9,777 nt of DNA from Clostridia bacterium (GTDB taxonomy: Bacteria > Bacillota > Clostridia > Christensenellales > CALWSW01). The notes beneath the pieces are model-generated. The model saw nothing but the letters and a program-made list of their open reading frames with translations, did not search any database and was not told the origin of the DNA. Location: assembly GCA_019421925.1 (NCBI GenBank), contig JAHZEH010000055.1, positions 1 to 9,777 of the forward strand, given 5' to 3'. Both the position numbers and the translations under genes were made by a program. This document shows positions 1-6,246 of the stretch, piece after piece. The stretch's first letter is position 1; each line of letters opens with the position of its first letter.

Positions 1-69
1 GGCAACGCCATCGCCGACATCATGGTCAACGGCCGGATCGCCGGAACCAACGCCGCGATGGGACAATAA
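1..69 (+). CDS. C-terminal end of a probable FAD-dependent oxidoreductase (fumarate reductase / flavocytochrome c-like), partial
   Basis: Frame 1 is open from the window edge and reads GNAIADIMVNGRIAGTNAA followed by MGQ and a TAA stop at 67-69. The pattern G-N-A-hydrophobic-x-D-x-x-V-x-G-R-I-A-G-x-N-A-A is what is found at the C-terminus of fumarate-reductase/flavocytochrome-c type flavoproteins, where the last glycine-rich stretch closes over the FAD. Only 22 codons are visible, so the substrate and any N-terminal FMN-binding or signal domain cannot be judged. A strong terminator lies 55 bp downstream, so this gene ends its own transcription unit and is not part of the operon to the right. 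The family call is from recalled motif similarity; a succinate dehydrogenase-like or 3-ketosteroid dehydrogenase-like flavoprotein is possible. Confidence 0.6.
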   Translation, partial: GNAIADIMVNGRIAGTNAAMGQ

Positions 70-124
70 ACCGCGGAAGAAACAACCCCGGGCTGCTGGA
101 AGAGTCCGGCGGCATCGCAAAGAA

Positions 125-156
125 GGGGCGCCCCCATACGGGGGCGCCCCTTTTCT
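125..156 (+). terminator. Strong intrinsic terminator
   Basis: Positions 125-135 (GGGGCGCCCCC) pair perfectly with 140-150 (GGGGGCGCCCC) across a 4-nt ATAC loop, giving an 11-bp all-GC stem followed at once by TTTTCT. It ends the oxidoreductase transcript. Read on the other strand the stem is followed by TTCTTT, so it could act in both directions, although no minus-strand gene arrives here. Confidence 0.92.
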
Positions 157-215
157 GTGGCGGTTAGGGGGCAGAGCCAACTGCCGCCCGGGGATTCTTT
201 AGAGGCAGGCCGCTC

Positions 216-244
216 TTTTATTGGGCGGGAGGCTGTGGTATAAT
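216..244 (+). promoter_or_regulatory. Extended -10 promoter for the DUF1385-prmC-prfA unit
   Basis: A perfect TATAAT lies at 239-244, preceded by TGG at 236-238 (the TGn of an extended -10). TTTTAT at 216-221 sits exactly 17 bp upstream as a weak -35. The start point would be near 251, giving a leader of roughly 48 nt. A 10-bp palindrome CCAATATTGG (245-254) covers the predicted start site and could be an operator, but nothing identifies a regulator. The site lies between the terminator and the first gene, as expected for the operon promoter. Confidence 0.75.
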
Positions 245-298
245 CCAATATTGGGGTAGTATCCCCATGGACTGTATCGAAGGGAGATCAAAACAGAA

Positions 299-1407
299 TT
301 GAAAAAACAGAAACAGAAGGATAAGGGGAGCTGCACGATTTCCTCTGTCGGCGGGCAGGCCCTGCTCGAAGGCGTCATGATGAAATCGCCTAAATATATG
401 GCTATGGCGGTGCGCAGGCCGGACGGGACCATCGACAAGACCTCCAAAGCCTATACTTCCTGGACCAAACGCAATAAATTTTTCGGCCTGCCTATTGTGC
501 GGGGCTGCGTCAGTTTCGTGGAGTCCCTCAGCGAGGGCATGCGCACCATGACCTACGCCGCGGAGATCGCGGGGGAGGAGACGGAGGAGCCCACAAAGTT
601 CGAAAAGTGGCTCTCCGAGAAAATGGGCAAAGCGGTGGAGGACATCGTCATCGGCGTGGCTATGGTGCTGGGCGTGGCCCTCGCCGTGGGCCTGTTCTTC
701 CTGCTGCCCACCTTTCTGGGCAAGCTGATTGCGGGCAACGCCTCCAATCTGGTGATCAATCTGGTGGAGGGGCTGCTGCGGGTGGCTATCCTTATCGGCT
801 ATATGGCTGCCATCTCTCTGATGAAGGAACTCAGGAGAGTGTATATGTACCACGGAGCGGAGCACAAGACCATCGCCTGTTATGAGGCGGGGGAACCCCT
901 GACCGTGGAGAATGTCCGCACCAAGACGCGCTTCCATGCCCGCTGCGGCACCAATTACCTGTTCCTTGTGATGATGGTGAGCCTCCTGTTCTCAATGGCC
1001 ACTGGGCGGTCAAGGCGGCGGTCAAGATCGCCTGCCTGCCCATTGTTGCCGGCCTGGCCTATGAGGTTCTTAAGGCCGCAGCCAAGGGGGACGGCATTGT
1101 GCAGCGCATTGTGCGCTGGCCGGGGCTCATGCTCCAGCGCCTTACCACCCGGGAGCCGGACGACGGTATGATTGAGTGCGCGATCACTGCTTTTGAACTG
1201 GCCCTCGATCCGGAGGCCTACTGGTCCGTCCATCCGGACGATCCCCAGAATCCCAACCGGAAGGAGACCGGACGGGAGGAGGCGCCCCATGAGGAGGGCG
1301 CGGAGGCCGCCGGACAGGAATCCCCGGAACAGGAATCCCCGAATGGCGGGTGCGCTGCGGAGCAGGAGGATGCGTCCAGTGCCTGCCCCGGCGCAGTGGG
1401 CGCTTAA
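299..1407 (+). pseudogene. DUF1385 / YqhQ-family membrane protein, interrupted by a frameshift near 990-1003
   Basis: Translation starts at a TTG at 299; AGGGAG (281-286) lies 12 nt upstream, a rather long gap. The N-terminus has the family's G-G-Q-A-x-x-E-G-V-M-M block. Two hydrophobic segments follow (about residues 117-144 and 148-175), then HGAEHK (185-190), C194 and H213-A-R-C216-G, which are the invariant His/Cys positions that led to the family being called a possible metal-binding enzyme. Its function is unknown. After the third hydrophobic segment (about 219-234) the frame runs into arginine-rich nonsense and stops at 1171. The family's remaining sequence continues in frame 1 from the HWAVK codons at about 1000: LPIVAGLAYEVLK, then PGLMLQRLTTREPDD, then an acidic tail ending with TAA at 1405-1407. 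The shift fits loss of one base or of 3n+1 bases. By recalled comparison with B. subtilis YqhQ the junction is also 3-4 residues short, favouring a small deletion over a single-base read error. Without the shift the protein would be about 369 aa. Confidence 0.85.
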
Positions 1408-1425
1408 GAGGTTGATTTTCAGAGT

Positions 1426-1457
1426 ATCTTGCACCGGTAAAGGCAAGATTAGGAGGG
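1426..1457 (+). promoter_or_regulatory. Hairpin followed by the prmC ribosome-binding site
   Basis: ATCTTGC (1426-1432) pairs with GCAAGAT (1443-1449) over a 10-nt loop. The SD AGGAGGG (1451-1457) begins one base after the stem. The SD sits 3 nt before the in-frame TTG at 1461 and 9 nt before the ATG at 1467, which favours the ATG as the start. The hairpin could affect initiation, but it has no T tract and is not a terminator. Confidence 0.45.
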
Positions 1458-1466
1458 AGGTTGCCC

Positions 1467-2300
1467 ATGACGGTTGCGGAGGCCACGGCCTATGCCCGCA
1501 AAAAGCTCAGCCAGAACGGTGCGGAGGGTGAAGCGCGGCTGGTGATGCAGACGGCCCTGGGCTGCTCCTTTGAGGCCCTGCTGACACGCAGGAGGGAGGA
1601 GCTGACAGGGGAGGAGCAGGAGCGCCTCGCCCAGGTGATCGCCCAGAGACTGTCCGGCAGGCCCCTCCAGTATATCATGGGGGAGTGGGACTTCATGGGC
1701 CTGTCCTTTGCCGTGCGCGAGGGGGTGCTCATCCCCAGGGCCGACACCGAGACGCTGTGCGAGACCGCCCTCAAGCTGGCGGCGGCCAGAGGATACGCCT
1801 CCTGCCTGGACCTGTGCACGGGGAGCGGCTGCCTGGCTGTGGCTATCGCCGCCCTGGGAAACCTGGCCGTCACGGCTTCGGATATCAGCCCGGCGGCCCT
1901 GCGTATCGCTGCCCAGAATGCCGAGCGCAACAATGTCTCCAGGCTGGTCAGCATCTTTGGAAGCGACATGTTCGAACAGATCGACGAAAAATTTGATATG
2001 ATCGTCTCCAATCCCCCCTATATCCCCACCACCGATATTCCCACTCTCATGCGGGAGGTCCGCGAGCACGAGCCCATCGCCGCTCTGGACGGCGGGGAGG
2101 ATGGCCTGGACTTCTACCGCATCATCGCCAGGGAGGGCCCCTCCCATCTGGAGAAGGGGGGCGCGCTGCTGGTGGAGGTGGGCGCGGGCCAGGCCGGGGA
2201 CGTGGCAGAACTGTTTTCGGCGGCGGGCCTGCGCTGTATTGAGATCACCCGGGACCTCTCTGGCATTGAGCGGGTGGTCAAGGCCGAGCTGGCCGGATGA
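1467..2300 (+). CDS. prmC: Peptide chain release factor N5-glutamine methyltransferase
   Basis: PrmC (HemK) uses S-adenosylmethionine to methylate the glutamine of the GGQ motif in RF1 and RF2, which raises the rate of peptide release. The 277-aa length is normal. The helical N-terminal release-factor-binding part covers about residues 1-75 and ends in the conserved R65-P-L-Q-Y-I block. The Rossmann methyltransferase domain has the SAM-binding motif DLCTGSG at 115-121 and the catalytic NPPYI at 182-186, the signature of glutamine/N6-adenine methyltransferases that binds the target amide. The start is placed at ATG 1467 rather than TTG 1461 because of SD spacing. It lies 59 bp after the DUF1385 stop and 93 bp before prfA, its substrate, and was probably transcribed with both. 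The stop is TGA at 2298-2300. Confidence 0.96.
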   Translation: MTVAEATAYARKKLSQNGAEGEARLVMQTALGCSFEALLTRRREELTGEEQERLAQVIAQRLSGRPLQYIMGEWDFMGLSFAVREGVLIPRADTETLCETALKLAAARGYASCLDLCTGSGCLAVAIAALGNLAVTASDISPAALRIAAQNAERNNVSRLVSIFGSDMFEQIDEKFDMIVSNPPYIPTTDIPTLMREVREHEPIAALDGGEDGLDFYRIIAREGPSHLEKGGALLVEVGAGQAGDVAELFSAAGLRCIEITRDLSGIERVVKAELAG

Positions 2301-2393
2301 GGGCCGGGCCGCTTCCCAAACTACGAAATCATGGCGCCGGGAATGTACCTTCGGGCCGGGCCCGGAGCGCCAATATTTACAGAGGAGCTTGCT

Positions 2394-3461
2394 ATGCTGG
2401 AAAAACTCAAAGGGCTGCGCGCCCGCTATCAGGAGCTGGAGACCATGATTTCCGACCCTGCTCTTATCGCCAACCAGGAGGAGTGGCGCAAGAGGGTTAA
2501 GGAGCACGCCTCCCTCGGCCCGGTGATCGAGGCCTATGACAAGTACGGCGCCTGCCTGCGTGAGATGGAGGAGGCCAGGGAATTGCTGGAAGATCCGGAC
2601 ATGCGGGAGATGGCCCAGGAGGAATACGACGAGAAGCGCAGACAGTCCCAGGAACTGGAGCAGGAGATCAAAATCCTGCTGCTGCCCAAGGACCCCAACG
2701 ACGACAAAAACGTCCTGCTGGAGATCCGGGCAGGGACTGGCGGCGAGGAGGCGGCCCTCTTTGGAGCCGACCTCATGCGCATGTATCTGCGCTTTGCCGA
2801 GCGCCACAATATGAAAACTGAGATTATGGACATCAACGAGACCGAGCTGGGGGGCGTCAAGGAGGCGTCCATCTCCGTTACCGGTACGGGAGCTTACTCC
2901 CGCCTCAAGTATGAAAGCGGCGTCCACCGGGTGCAGCGGGTACCCGAGACTGAGGCCCAGGGGCGCATTCAGACTTCTGCCGCCACTGTGGTGGTCATGC
3001 CGGAGGTTGAGGACGTGGAGGTCGAGATCAATCAGAGCGACCTCAAGATAGATACCTACAGGGCCAGCGGCGCAGGCGGGCAGCACGTCAACAAGACCGA
3101 GTCCGCCATCCGCATCACCCATCTGCCCACCGGCATTGTGGTTCAGTGCATGGATGAGCGCTCCCAGCTCAAGAACAAGGAGAAGGCCATGCACGTGCTC
3201 AAGACCCGGCTGTATGACTACTTCCAGTCCCAGCAGGATGCGGAGCAGACCGCCGCCCGCCGGGCCATGGTGGGCAGCGGCGACCGCAGCGAGCGCATCC
3301 GCACCTATAATTTCCCTCAGAGCCGCGTGAGCGACCACCGCATCGGTCTGACCCTCTACAAGCTGGAGGCATTTCTGGACGGCGACCTGGATGAGATGAT
3401 TGACGCCCTCTCCGTTGCCGCCCGCACCGCCCAGCTGGAGGCTGCGGCGGAGGGGAACTAA
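2394..3461 (+). CDS. prfA: Peptide chain release factor 1 (RF1)
   Basis: RF1 recognises UAA and UAG stop codons in the ribosomal A site and triggers hydrolysis of the peptidyl-tRNA. The protein is 355 aa, normal for the family. The coiled N-terminal domain covers about residues 1-100. The codon-recognition domain has the P-x-T tripeptide as P184-E-T186 in RVPETEAQGRIQTSAATV, where RF2 would have S-P-F, so this is RF1. The catalytic GGQ is at 228-230 in SGAGGQHVNKTESAIRI; Q230 is the residue PrmC would methylate. The frame is open further upstream (from 2331), but the start is ATG 2394 because AGAGGAG (2381-2387) lies 6 nt before it and the protein then begins with the family's usual MLEKL. 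No terminator with a T tract follows directly. Confidence 0.97.
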   Translation: MLEKLKGLRARYQELETMISDPALIANQEEWRKRVKEHASLGPVIEAYDKYGACLREMEEARELLEDPDMREMAQEEYDEKRRQSQELEQEIKILLLPKDPNDDKNVLLEIRAGTGGEEAALFGADLMRMYLRFAERHNMKTEIMDINETELGGVKEASISVTGTGAYSRLKYESGVHRVQRVPETEAQGRIQTSAATVVVMPEVEDVEVEINQSDLKIDTYRASGAGGQHVNKTESAIRITHLPTGIVVQCMDERSQLKNKEKAMHVLKTRLYDYFQSQQDAEQTAARRAMVGSGDRSERIRTYNFPQSRVSDHRIGLTLYKLEAFLDGDLDEMIDALSVAARTAQLEAAAEGN

Positions 3462-3677
3462 GGGTCTGGGGGAATTGTTGGAGGGGTTCGGGAGACGAAG
3501 CCCTCCGAGCCGCCGGGGAGTTCCAGGCCGGAAGATAAAAGTAAGTCTGGGGGGCCTTTTCCCGATGTTTTGGGGAAAGGCCCCCCTAAAAAGGGATTCC
3601 CAAGGGACAATGCCCCTTGGGCTGGGGGTCCCGGGGGATGGAATCCCCCGGGAGAGCGCCCCCAAGAAAGGCTTTGA
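3462..3677. repeat. Intergenic block of GC-rich palindromes between prfA and sua5
   Basis: This 216-bp gap holds a series of distinct inverted repeats. They are 3480-3490 with 3496-3506 (10 of 11 pairs), 3549-3563 with 3572-3586 (15 pairs, one G-U, 8-nt loop), 3599-3606 with 3614-3621 (8 perfect pairs, 7-nt loop), and 3629-3638 with 3644-3653 (10 perfect pairs, 5-nt loop). CTTGGG (3616-3621) could also pair with CCCAAG (3661-3666) to enclose the last hairpin. None is followed by a T tract, so these are not ordinary terminators. The dense, compound arrangement looks like a dispersed intergenic palindromic element (REP- or MITE-like). It could also process or stabilise the mRNA between the two genes. 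Copy number cannot be judged from one window. Confidence 0.6.
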
Positions 3678-4724
3678 ATGGAGACAAGAGTGATCCGCCT
3701 GGAGGAGTCCTTTGAGGAGGGAATTGCCCTGGGCGGCAGGATTTTGCGGGAGGGGGGGCTGGTGGCCTTCCCCACGGAGACGGTGTATGGGCTGGGGGCC
3801 AACGCCCTGGACGGGGAGGCGGTCCGCTCCATCTTTGCCGCCAAGGGCAGGCCGTCGGACAATCCTCTCATCGCCCATGTGGCGGAGGTGGAGGAGGCCT
3901 TTGCACTGGCCCAGGTGGACGGGCGGGCGGAGGCGCTTCTGCGCCTGTTTTGGCCGGGGCCGCTGACCGTGGTGCTGCCCAAAAAGCCGGTCTGCCCCGA
4001 CGCCCTGACTGCGGGACTGCCCACCGTGGCCATCCGTATGCCCTCCCACGAGGGGGCGCGCGCCCTCATCCGGAGCGCCGGCGTGCCGGTGGCCGCTCCC
4101 AGCGCCAACCTCTCGGGCAGGCCCAGCCCCACCAACGCCCGGCATGTCTATGAGGATATGGGGGGCAGAATTCCCCTCATCCTGGACGGCGGGTCCTGCG
4201 AATGGGGGCTGGAGTCCACAGTGCTCAGCCTGGCGGGCCCTCCCACCATACTCCGGCCGGGTGCAATCACCCCGGAGCAGCTCTCTGCTGTGCTGGGCGG
4301 GGTGGAGCTCGCCCCCAGCATCCTATCCCCGCTGGGCGAGGGGGAGCAGGCCGCGTCGCCCGGCATGAAATACAAGCACTACTCCCCCAAAGCGGAGGTG
4401 TGTATCGCGGACGGCGAGGGGAGGGCGCTTCCTGAGGCCGCCTGCGAGGCGTACGACACCCTGGCGCAAATGGGCAAAAAATGCGTGATTTTCGCGAGCG
4501 TCCAAACTTCCGGCTTTTATGAAGGGCGGGATTGTGTTATAATGGGCGACAGAGAGCAGCCGCAGAGCATATGCCGCTCCCTTTTTGCGCTTTTACGGGA
4601 GGCTGACGCCGCGGGATATGAGGCCATTGTGCTTGAATCCCTTCCCCCCCAGGCGCTGGGGCTGGCCTTTATGAACCGCGCCCTGCGGGCCGCGGGTTTC
4701 CACGTGGTGCGCCACCGGGCATAG
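3678..4724 (+). CDS. sua5: Threonylcarbamoyl-AMP synthase (Sua5/YwlC type)
   Basis: This cytoplasmic enzyme condenses L-threonine, bicarbonate and ATP into threonylcarbamoyl-AMP, the donor for the t6A modification at position 37 of tRNAs reading ANN codons. The 348-aa protein has both Sua5 domains. The YrdC-like catalytic domain (about 10-205) shows PTETVYGLGANA from residue 32, K56-G-R-P-S-D-N-P-L-I, FWPGPLTVVLP, S142-A-N-L-S-G and a later LESTV segment. The linker SPGMKYKHYSP at 227-237 leads into the C-terminal Sua5 domain (about 238-345). The two-domain form resembles B. subtilis YwlC rather than the short E. coli TsaC. ATG 3678 is preceded by AAAGG (3667-3671), a modest SD 6 nt away. It follows the palindromic block and precedes the phosphatase gene by 84 bp. 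A likely promoter lies inside its 3' third. Confidence 0.95.
   Translation: METRVIRLEESFEEGIALGGRILREGGLVAFPTETVYGLGANALDGEAVRSIFAAKGRPSDNPLIAHVAEVEEAFALAQVDGRAEALLRLFWPGPLTVVLPKKPVCPDALTAGLPTVAIRMPSHEGARALIRSAGVPVAAPSANLSGRPSPTNARHVYEDMGGRIPLILDGGSCEWGLESTVLSLAGPPTILRPGAITPEQLSAVLGGVELAPSILSPLGEGEQAASPGMKYKHYSPKAEVCIADGEGRALPEAACEAYDTLAQMGKKCVIFASVQTSGFYEGRDCVIMGDREQPQSICRSLFALLREADAAGYEAIVLESLPPQALGLAFMNRALRAAGFHVVRHRA
4515..4543 (+). promoter_or_regulatory. Candidate internal promoter within sua5, for ywlE-rpiB
   Basis: TTTTAT (4515-4520), a 17-bp spacer, and TATAAT (4538-4543) with TGT at 4535-4537 reproduce exactly the arrangement of the promoter at 216-244. The site includes an ATA isoleucine codon, which stands out in this GC-rich gene. 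Transcription would start near 4550 and reach the phosphatase gene after about 260 nt. It is inside coding sequence and could be coincidental, but a full consensus extended -10 with the same -35 hexamer and spacing is unlikely in such GC-rich DNA. Confidence 0.5.
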
Positions 4725-4754
4725 CACGGGAGCCCTGCGGCATACATCAACCGC

Positions 4755-4772
4755 GCGCACGACCCTGTGCGC
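4755..4772 (+). other. Small perfect hairpin between sua5 and ywlE
   Basis: GCGCAC (4755-4760) pairs with GTGCGC (4767-4772) over a 6-nt loop. No T tract follows, so it is not a convincing terminator. It sits about 20 bp upstream of the ywlE SD (AGGAGG, 4795-4800). Nothing else is seen in this 84-bp gap. Confidence 0.35.
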
Positions 4773-4808
4773 CCATTCAGCCCGTCTGTGGGCCAGGAGG
4801 ATAGTATT

Positions 4809-5309
4809 TTGAGGACCGTTTTGTTCGTCTGCTCCGGCAATACCTGCCGCAGCCCTATGGCCGAGGCCATCTTCAACGACGCAATAGACGATCACCCACG
4901 ACTAAAAGATTTGGATGTGAACGCCATTTCCGCCGGTACCTTCGCCTGCGAAGGGGCGGACATGGCCGAGTTCGCCACTGAGGTGCTTGAGGAGATGGAC
5001 ATCCGTCTGCCCTTCTTCAAGCATAAGGCCCAGCCTTTTACGGCCGAGATGGCCGAGGGGGCCGACCTCATCCTCGCCATGCAGGAACAGCATTTGGAGG
5101 AGATCCTCGCCCTGGCTCCCGAGGCTGAGGACAGGACCCACACGCTCAAGGGGTACGCTGCGGGTGTGGATGGCTTCACCGGGAGCGAGGAGTACGACAT
5201 TGAGGACCCCTTCCGCGAGCCCCTGGAGGTCTATGTGGAGGTCGCGCAGACTTTGTGCGGGAGCATGGGCAGAGCGATGCAGCGAATGGAAAGAGAGTGG
5301 TGCGAATGA
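4809..5309 (+). CDS. ywlE: Low-molecular-weight phosphatase, probable protein-arginine phosphatase (YwlE type)
   Basis: This belongs to the low-molecular-weight tyrosine phosphatase fold, in which the P-loop cysteine attacks the phosphate. Starting at TTG 4809 gives 166 aa and places the P-loop C8-S-G-N-T12-C-R14-S15-P at the N-terminus, as in the family. The probable general acid is D133 in D130-I-E-D-P. AGGAGG (4795-4800) is 8 nt before this TTG, which decides the start; an ATG at 4767 in the same frame has no comparable SD and would add an atypical tail. In B. subtilis YwlE, threonine at the position of T12 (T11 there) selects phospho-arginine, while tyrosine phosphatases carry a bulkier residue. 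This predicts removal of McsB-type arginine phosphorylation, but the kinase is not in the window. The stop overlaps the rpiB start (ATGA, 5306-5309), so the two genes are translationally coupled. Confidence 0.92.
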   Translation: MRTVLFVCSGNTCRSPMAEAIFNDAIDDHPRLKDLDVNAISAGTFACEGADMAEFATEVLEEMDIRLPFFKHKAQPFTAEMAEGADLILAMQEQHLEEILALAPEAEDRTHTLKGYAAGVDGFTGSEEYDIEDPFREPLEVYVEVAQTLCGSMGRAMQRMEREWCE

Positions 5310-5749
5310 AAATTGTCATCGGCTGCGACCATGCGGCCATTGAACGCAAGGCTGAACTCATCGCCTACCTGCTCAAGCAGGGGCATGAGGTATTCGACGA
5401 GGGCGCCTATGATACGGCTTCCGTGGACTATCCGGATATCGCCATCCCCGTGTGCGAGATGGTGGCAAAGGGCGAGGCCGACCGGGGCGTGCTCCTCTGC
5501 GGCACAGGCATCGGCATGTCCATCGCTGCCAATAAAGTCAGAGGCATCCGCTGCGCCCTGTGCAGCGAGAGCCTGTCCGCCCGCCTGACGCGGGAGCACA
5601 ACGACAGCAATGTTCTGGCTATGGGGGCGAGGACTCTGGGCACTGAGATGGCCCTTGATATCCTCAGGACCTGGCTGGAGACTCCATTCTCCGGAGACGA
5701 GAGGCACATGCGCCGGATCGGAAAGATGAGCGGCTACGAGAACAAGTAG
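5306..5749 (+). CDS. rpiB: Ribose-5-phosphate isomerase B
   Basis: RpiB interconverts ribose 5-phosphate and ribulose 5-phosphate in the non-oxidative pentose phosphate pathway. The 147-aa length is typical. It starts MKIVIGCDHAAIERK, which carries the substrate-binding aspartate and histidine of the family, and has LLCGTGIGMSIAANK with catalytic C65, followed by the conserved REHNDSNVLAMGAR block. ATG 5306 is chosen because it overlaps the phosphatase stop and yields the standard N-terminus; the frame opens earlier, at 5255, without family similarity. The product connects to upp downstream, since ribose 5-phosphate is the precursor of PRPP. A sugar isomerase of the related LacA/LacB type is possible from sequence alone, but the housekeeping neighbours favour RpiB. 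Confidence 0.94.
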   Translation: MKIVIGCDHAAIERKAELIAYLLKQGHEVFDEGAYDTASVDYPDIAIPVCEMVAKGEADRGVLLCGTGIGMSIAANKVRGIRCALCSESLSARLTREHNDSNVLAMGARTLGTEMALDILRTWLETPFSGDERHMRRIGKMSGYENK

Positions 5750-6185
5750 ATGAAAAGCGCCGGACCGGTCGGATGGAAGGGAGCTCCGGAGCAAAACGCA
5801 ATGGAGTTATGCCCTGTGGAGTACGGGCGTTTTTGCACGCTCAAGTGCATTTGACTTGTCCGTCATGGCCGCGTTCCATTCTCCCGCTTTTACCGTTGGA
5901 GCGGCGGCAATCCTTCGGCGGGAAGTTTTCGCGGGACATAATCTGGGGCTTTCTTCCCAATTGGGTGGGCTGCCGGATATATAATTCCTTTGCTCAATGC
6001 CGCGCGGCATATATTTCCAGGCGTTTTGCAATTCAGCGATTTTATCCGCCGGTTTTGCGCTGCAGAATACGGTGCAGAGGGGCCGGGACAGAAGGCTAAG
6101 GCCGGACGGTTAGGCGAGGAGTCGAGCATATTCATAAAATTCATGATGCTATCAAGGTTTCCCGCTGAAAAAAATTGAATCTGGT
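5750..6185. other. Gene-free stretch between rpiB and upp, no recognised product
   Basis: No open frame here on either strand has both a good SD and a recognisable protein. The longest plus frame (5773-6099) has no SD and a composition typical of chance translation. Several palindromes are visible: GCTCCGGAGC near 5782-5791, a TGCAC/GTGCA hairpin at 5834-5849, CCCAATTGGG at 5956-5965, and the 14-bp ATGCCGCGCGGCAT at 5997-6010. The DNA is less GC-rich than the flanking genes. It could be a long upp leader, a decayed gene or a repeat; the sequence does not decide. No clear terminator for rpiB was found. Confidence 0.6.
5954..5985 (+). promoter_or_regulatory. Weak promoter candidate for upp
   Basis: A full TATAAT lies at 5980-5985. 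The best -35 is TTCCCA at 5954-5959 with a 20-bp spacer; the hexamer at 17 bp (CCAATT) is poor. The inverted repeat CCCAATTGGG (5956-5965) lies in the -35 region and ATGCCGCGCGGCAT (5997-6010) just after the predicted start, which is where operators often lie. If used, it would give an upp leader of about 255 nt. Confidence 0.35.
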
Positions 6186-6224
6186 GCGAATGGGAATGAT
6201 TTTTATGAAGTCATTCTTTTTCGC
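6186..6224 (+). promoter_or_regulatory. Long hairpin immediately upstream of the upp ribosome-binding site
   Basis: 6186-6199 (GCGAATGGGAATGA) pairs with 6211-6224 (TCATTCTTTTTCGC): 11 Watson-Crick pairs, two G-U pairs and one T-T mismatch, with an 11-nt loop. The upp SD AAAGGAG starts only 7 nt later (6231-6237). No T tract follows the stem, so it looks more like a translational control or mRNA-stability element than a terminator. No PyrR-binding consensus was recognised. Confidence 0.5.
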
Positions 6225-6246
6225 ATTTACAAAGGAGAATATCATT

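Noticed and set aside
985..1010. Programmed ribosomal frameshifting in the DUF1385 gene
   Set aside because: No X-XXY-YYZ slippery heptamer or SD-like stimulator is evident near the junction, and the family is not known for recoding. A mutation or sequence error is simpler.
2301..2393. GGGCCGGGCC repeated at 2301-2310 and 2353-2362 between prmC and prfA
   Set aside because: It is a short, low-complexity GC repeat in a GC-rich genome, with no further structure to support a function.
3549..3590. 15-bp hairpin after prfA as an intrinsic terminator
   Set aside because: The stem is followed by TAAAAAGG on the plus strand, and the minus strand lacks a T tract beside the stem as well.
1449..4145. 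An open frame of 898 codons on the minus strand across prmC, prfA, the palindromic spacer and sua5
   Set aside because: It is antisense to three well-identified genes, is rich in Gly/Arg/Pro/His with no recognisable domain, and reflects the lack of stop codons opposite GC-rich genes.
4767..4808. Upstream ATG (4767) as start of the ywlE phosphatase
   Set aside because: It lacks an SD and adds 14 residues not seen in the family. TTG 4809 has AGGAGG at 8 nt and gives the normal N-terminus.
5773..6099. 108-codon plus-strand open frame between rpiB and upp, and overlapping minus-strand frames
   Set aside because: There is no SD and no recognisable motif, and the Arg/Pro/Cys-rich composition is typical of chance translation. 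A decayed gene cannot be excluded, so the region is listed as unexplained instead.
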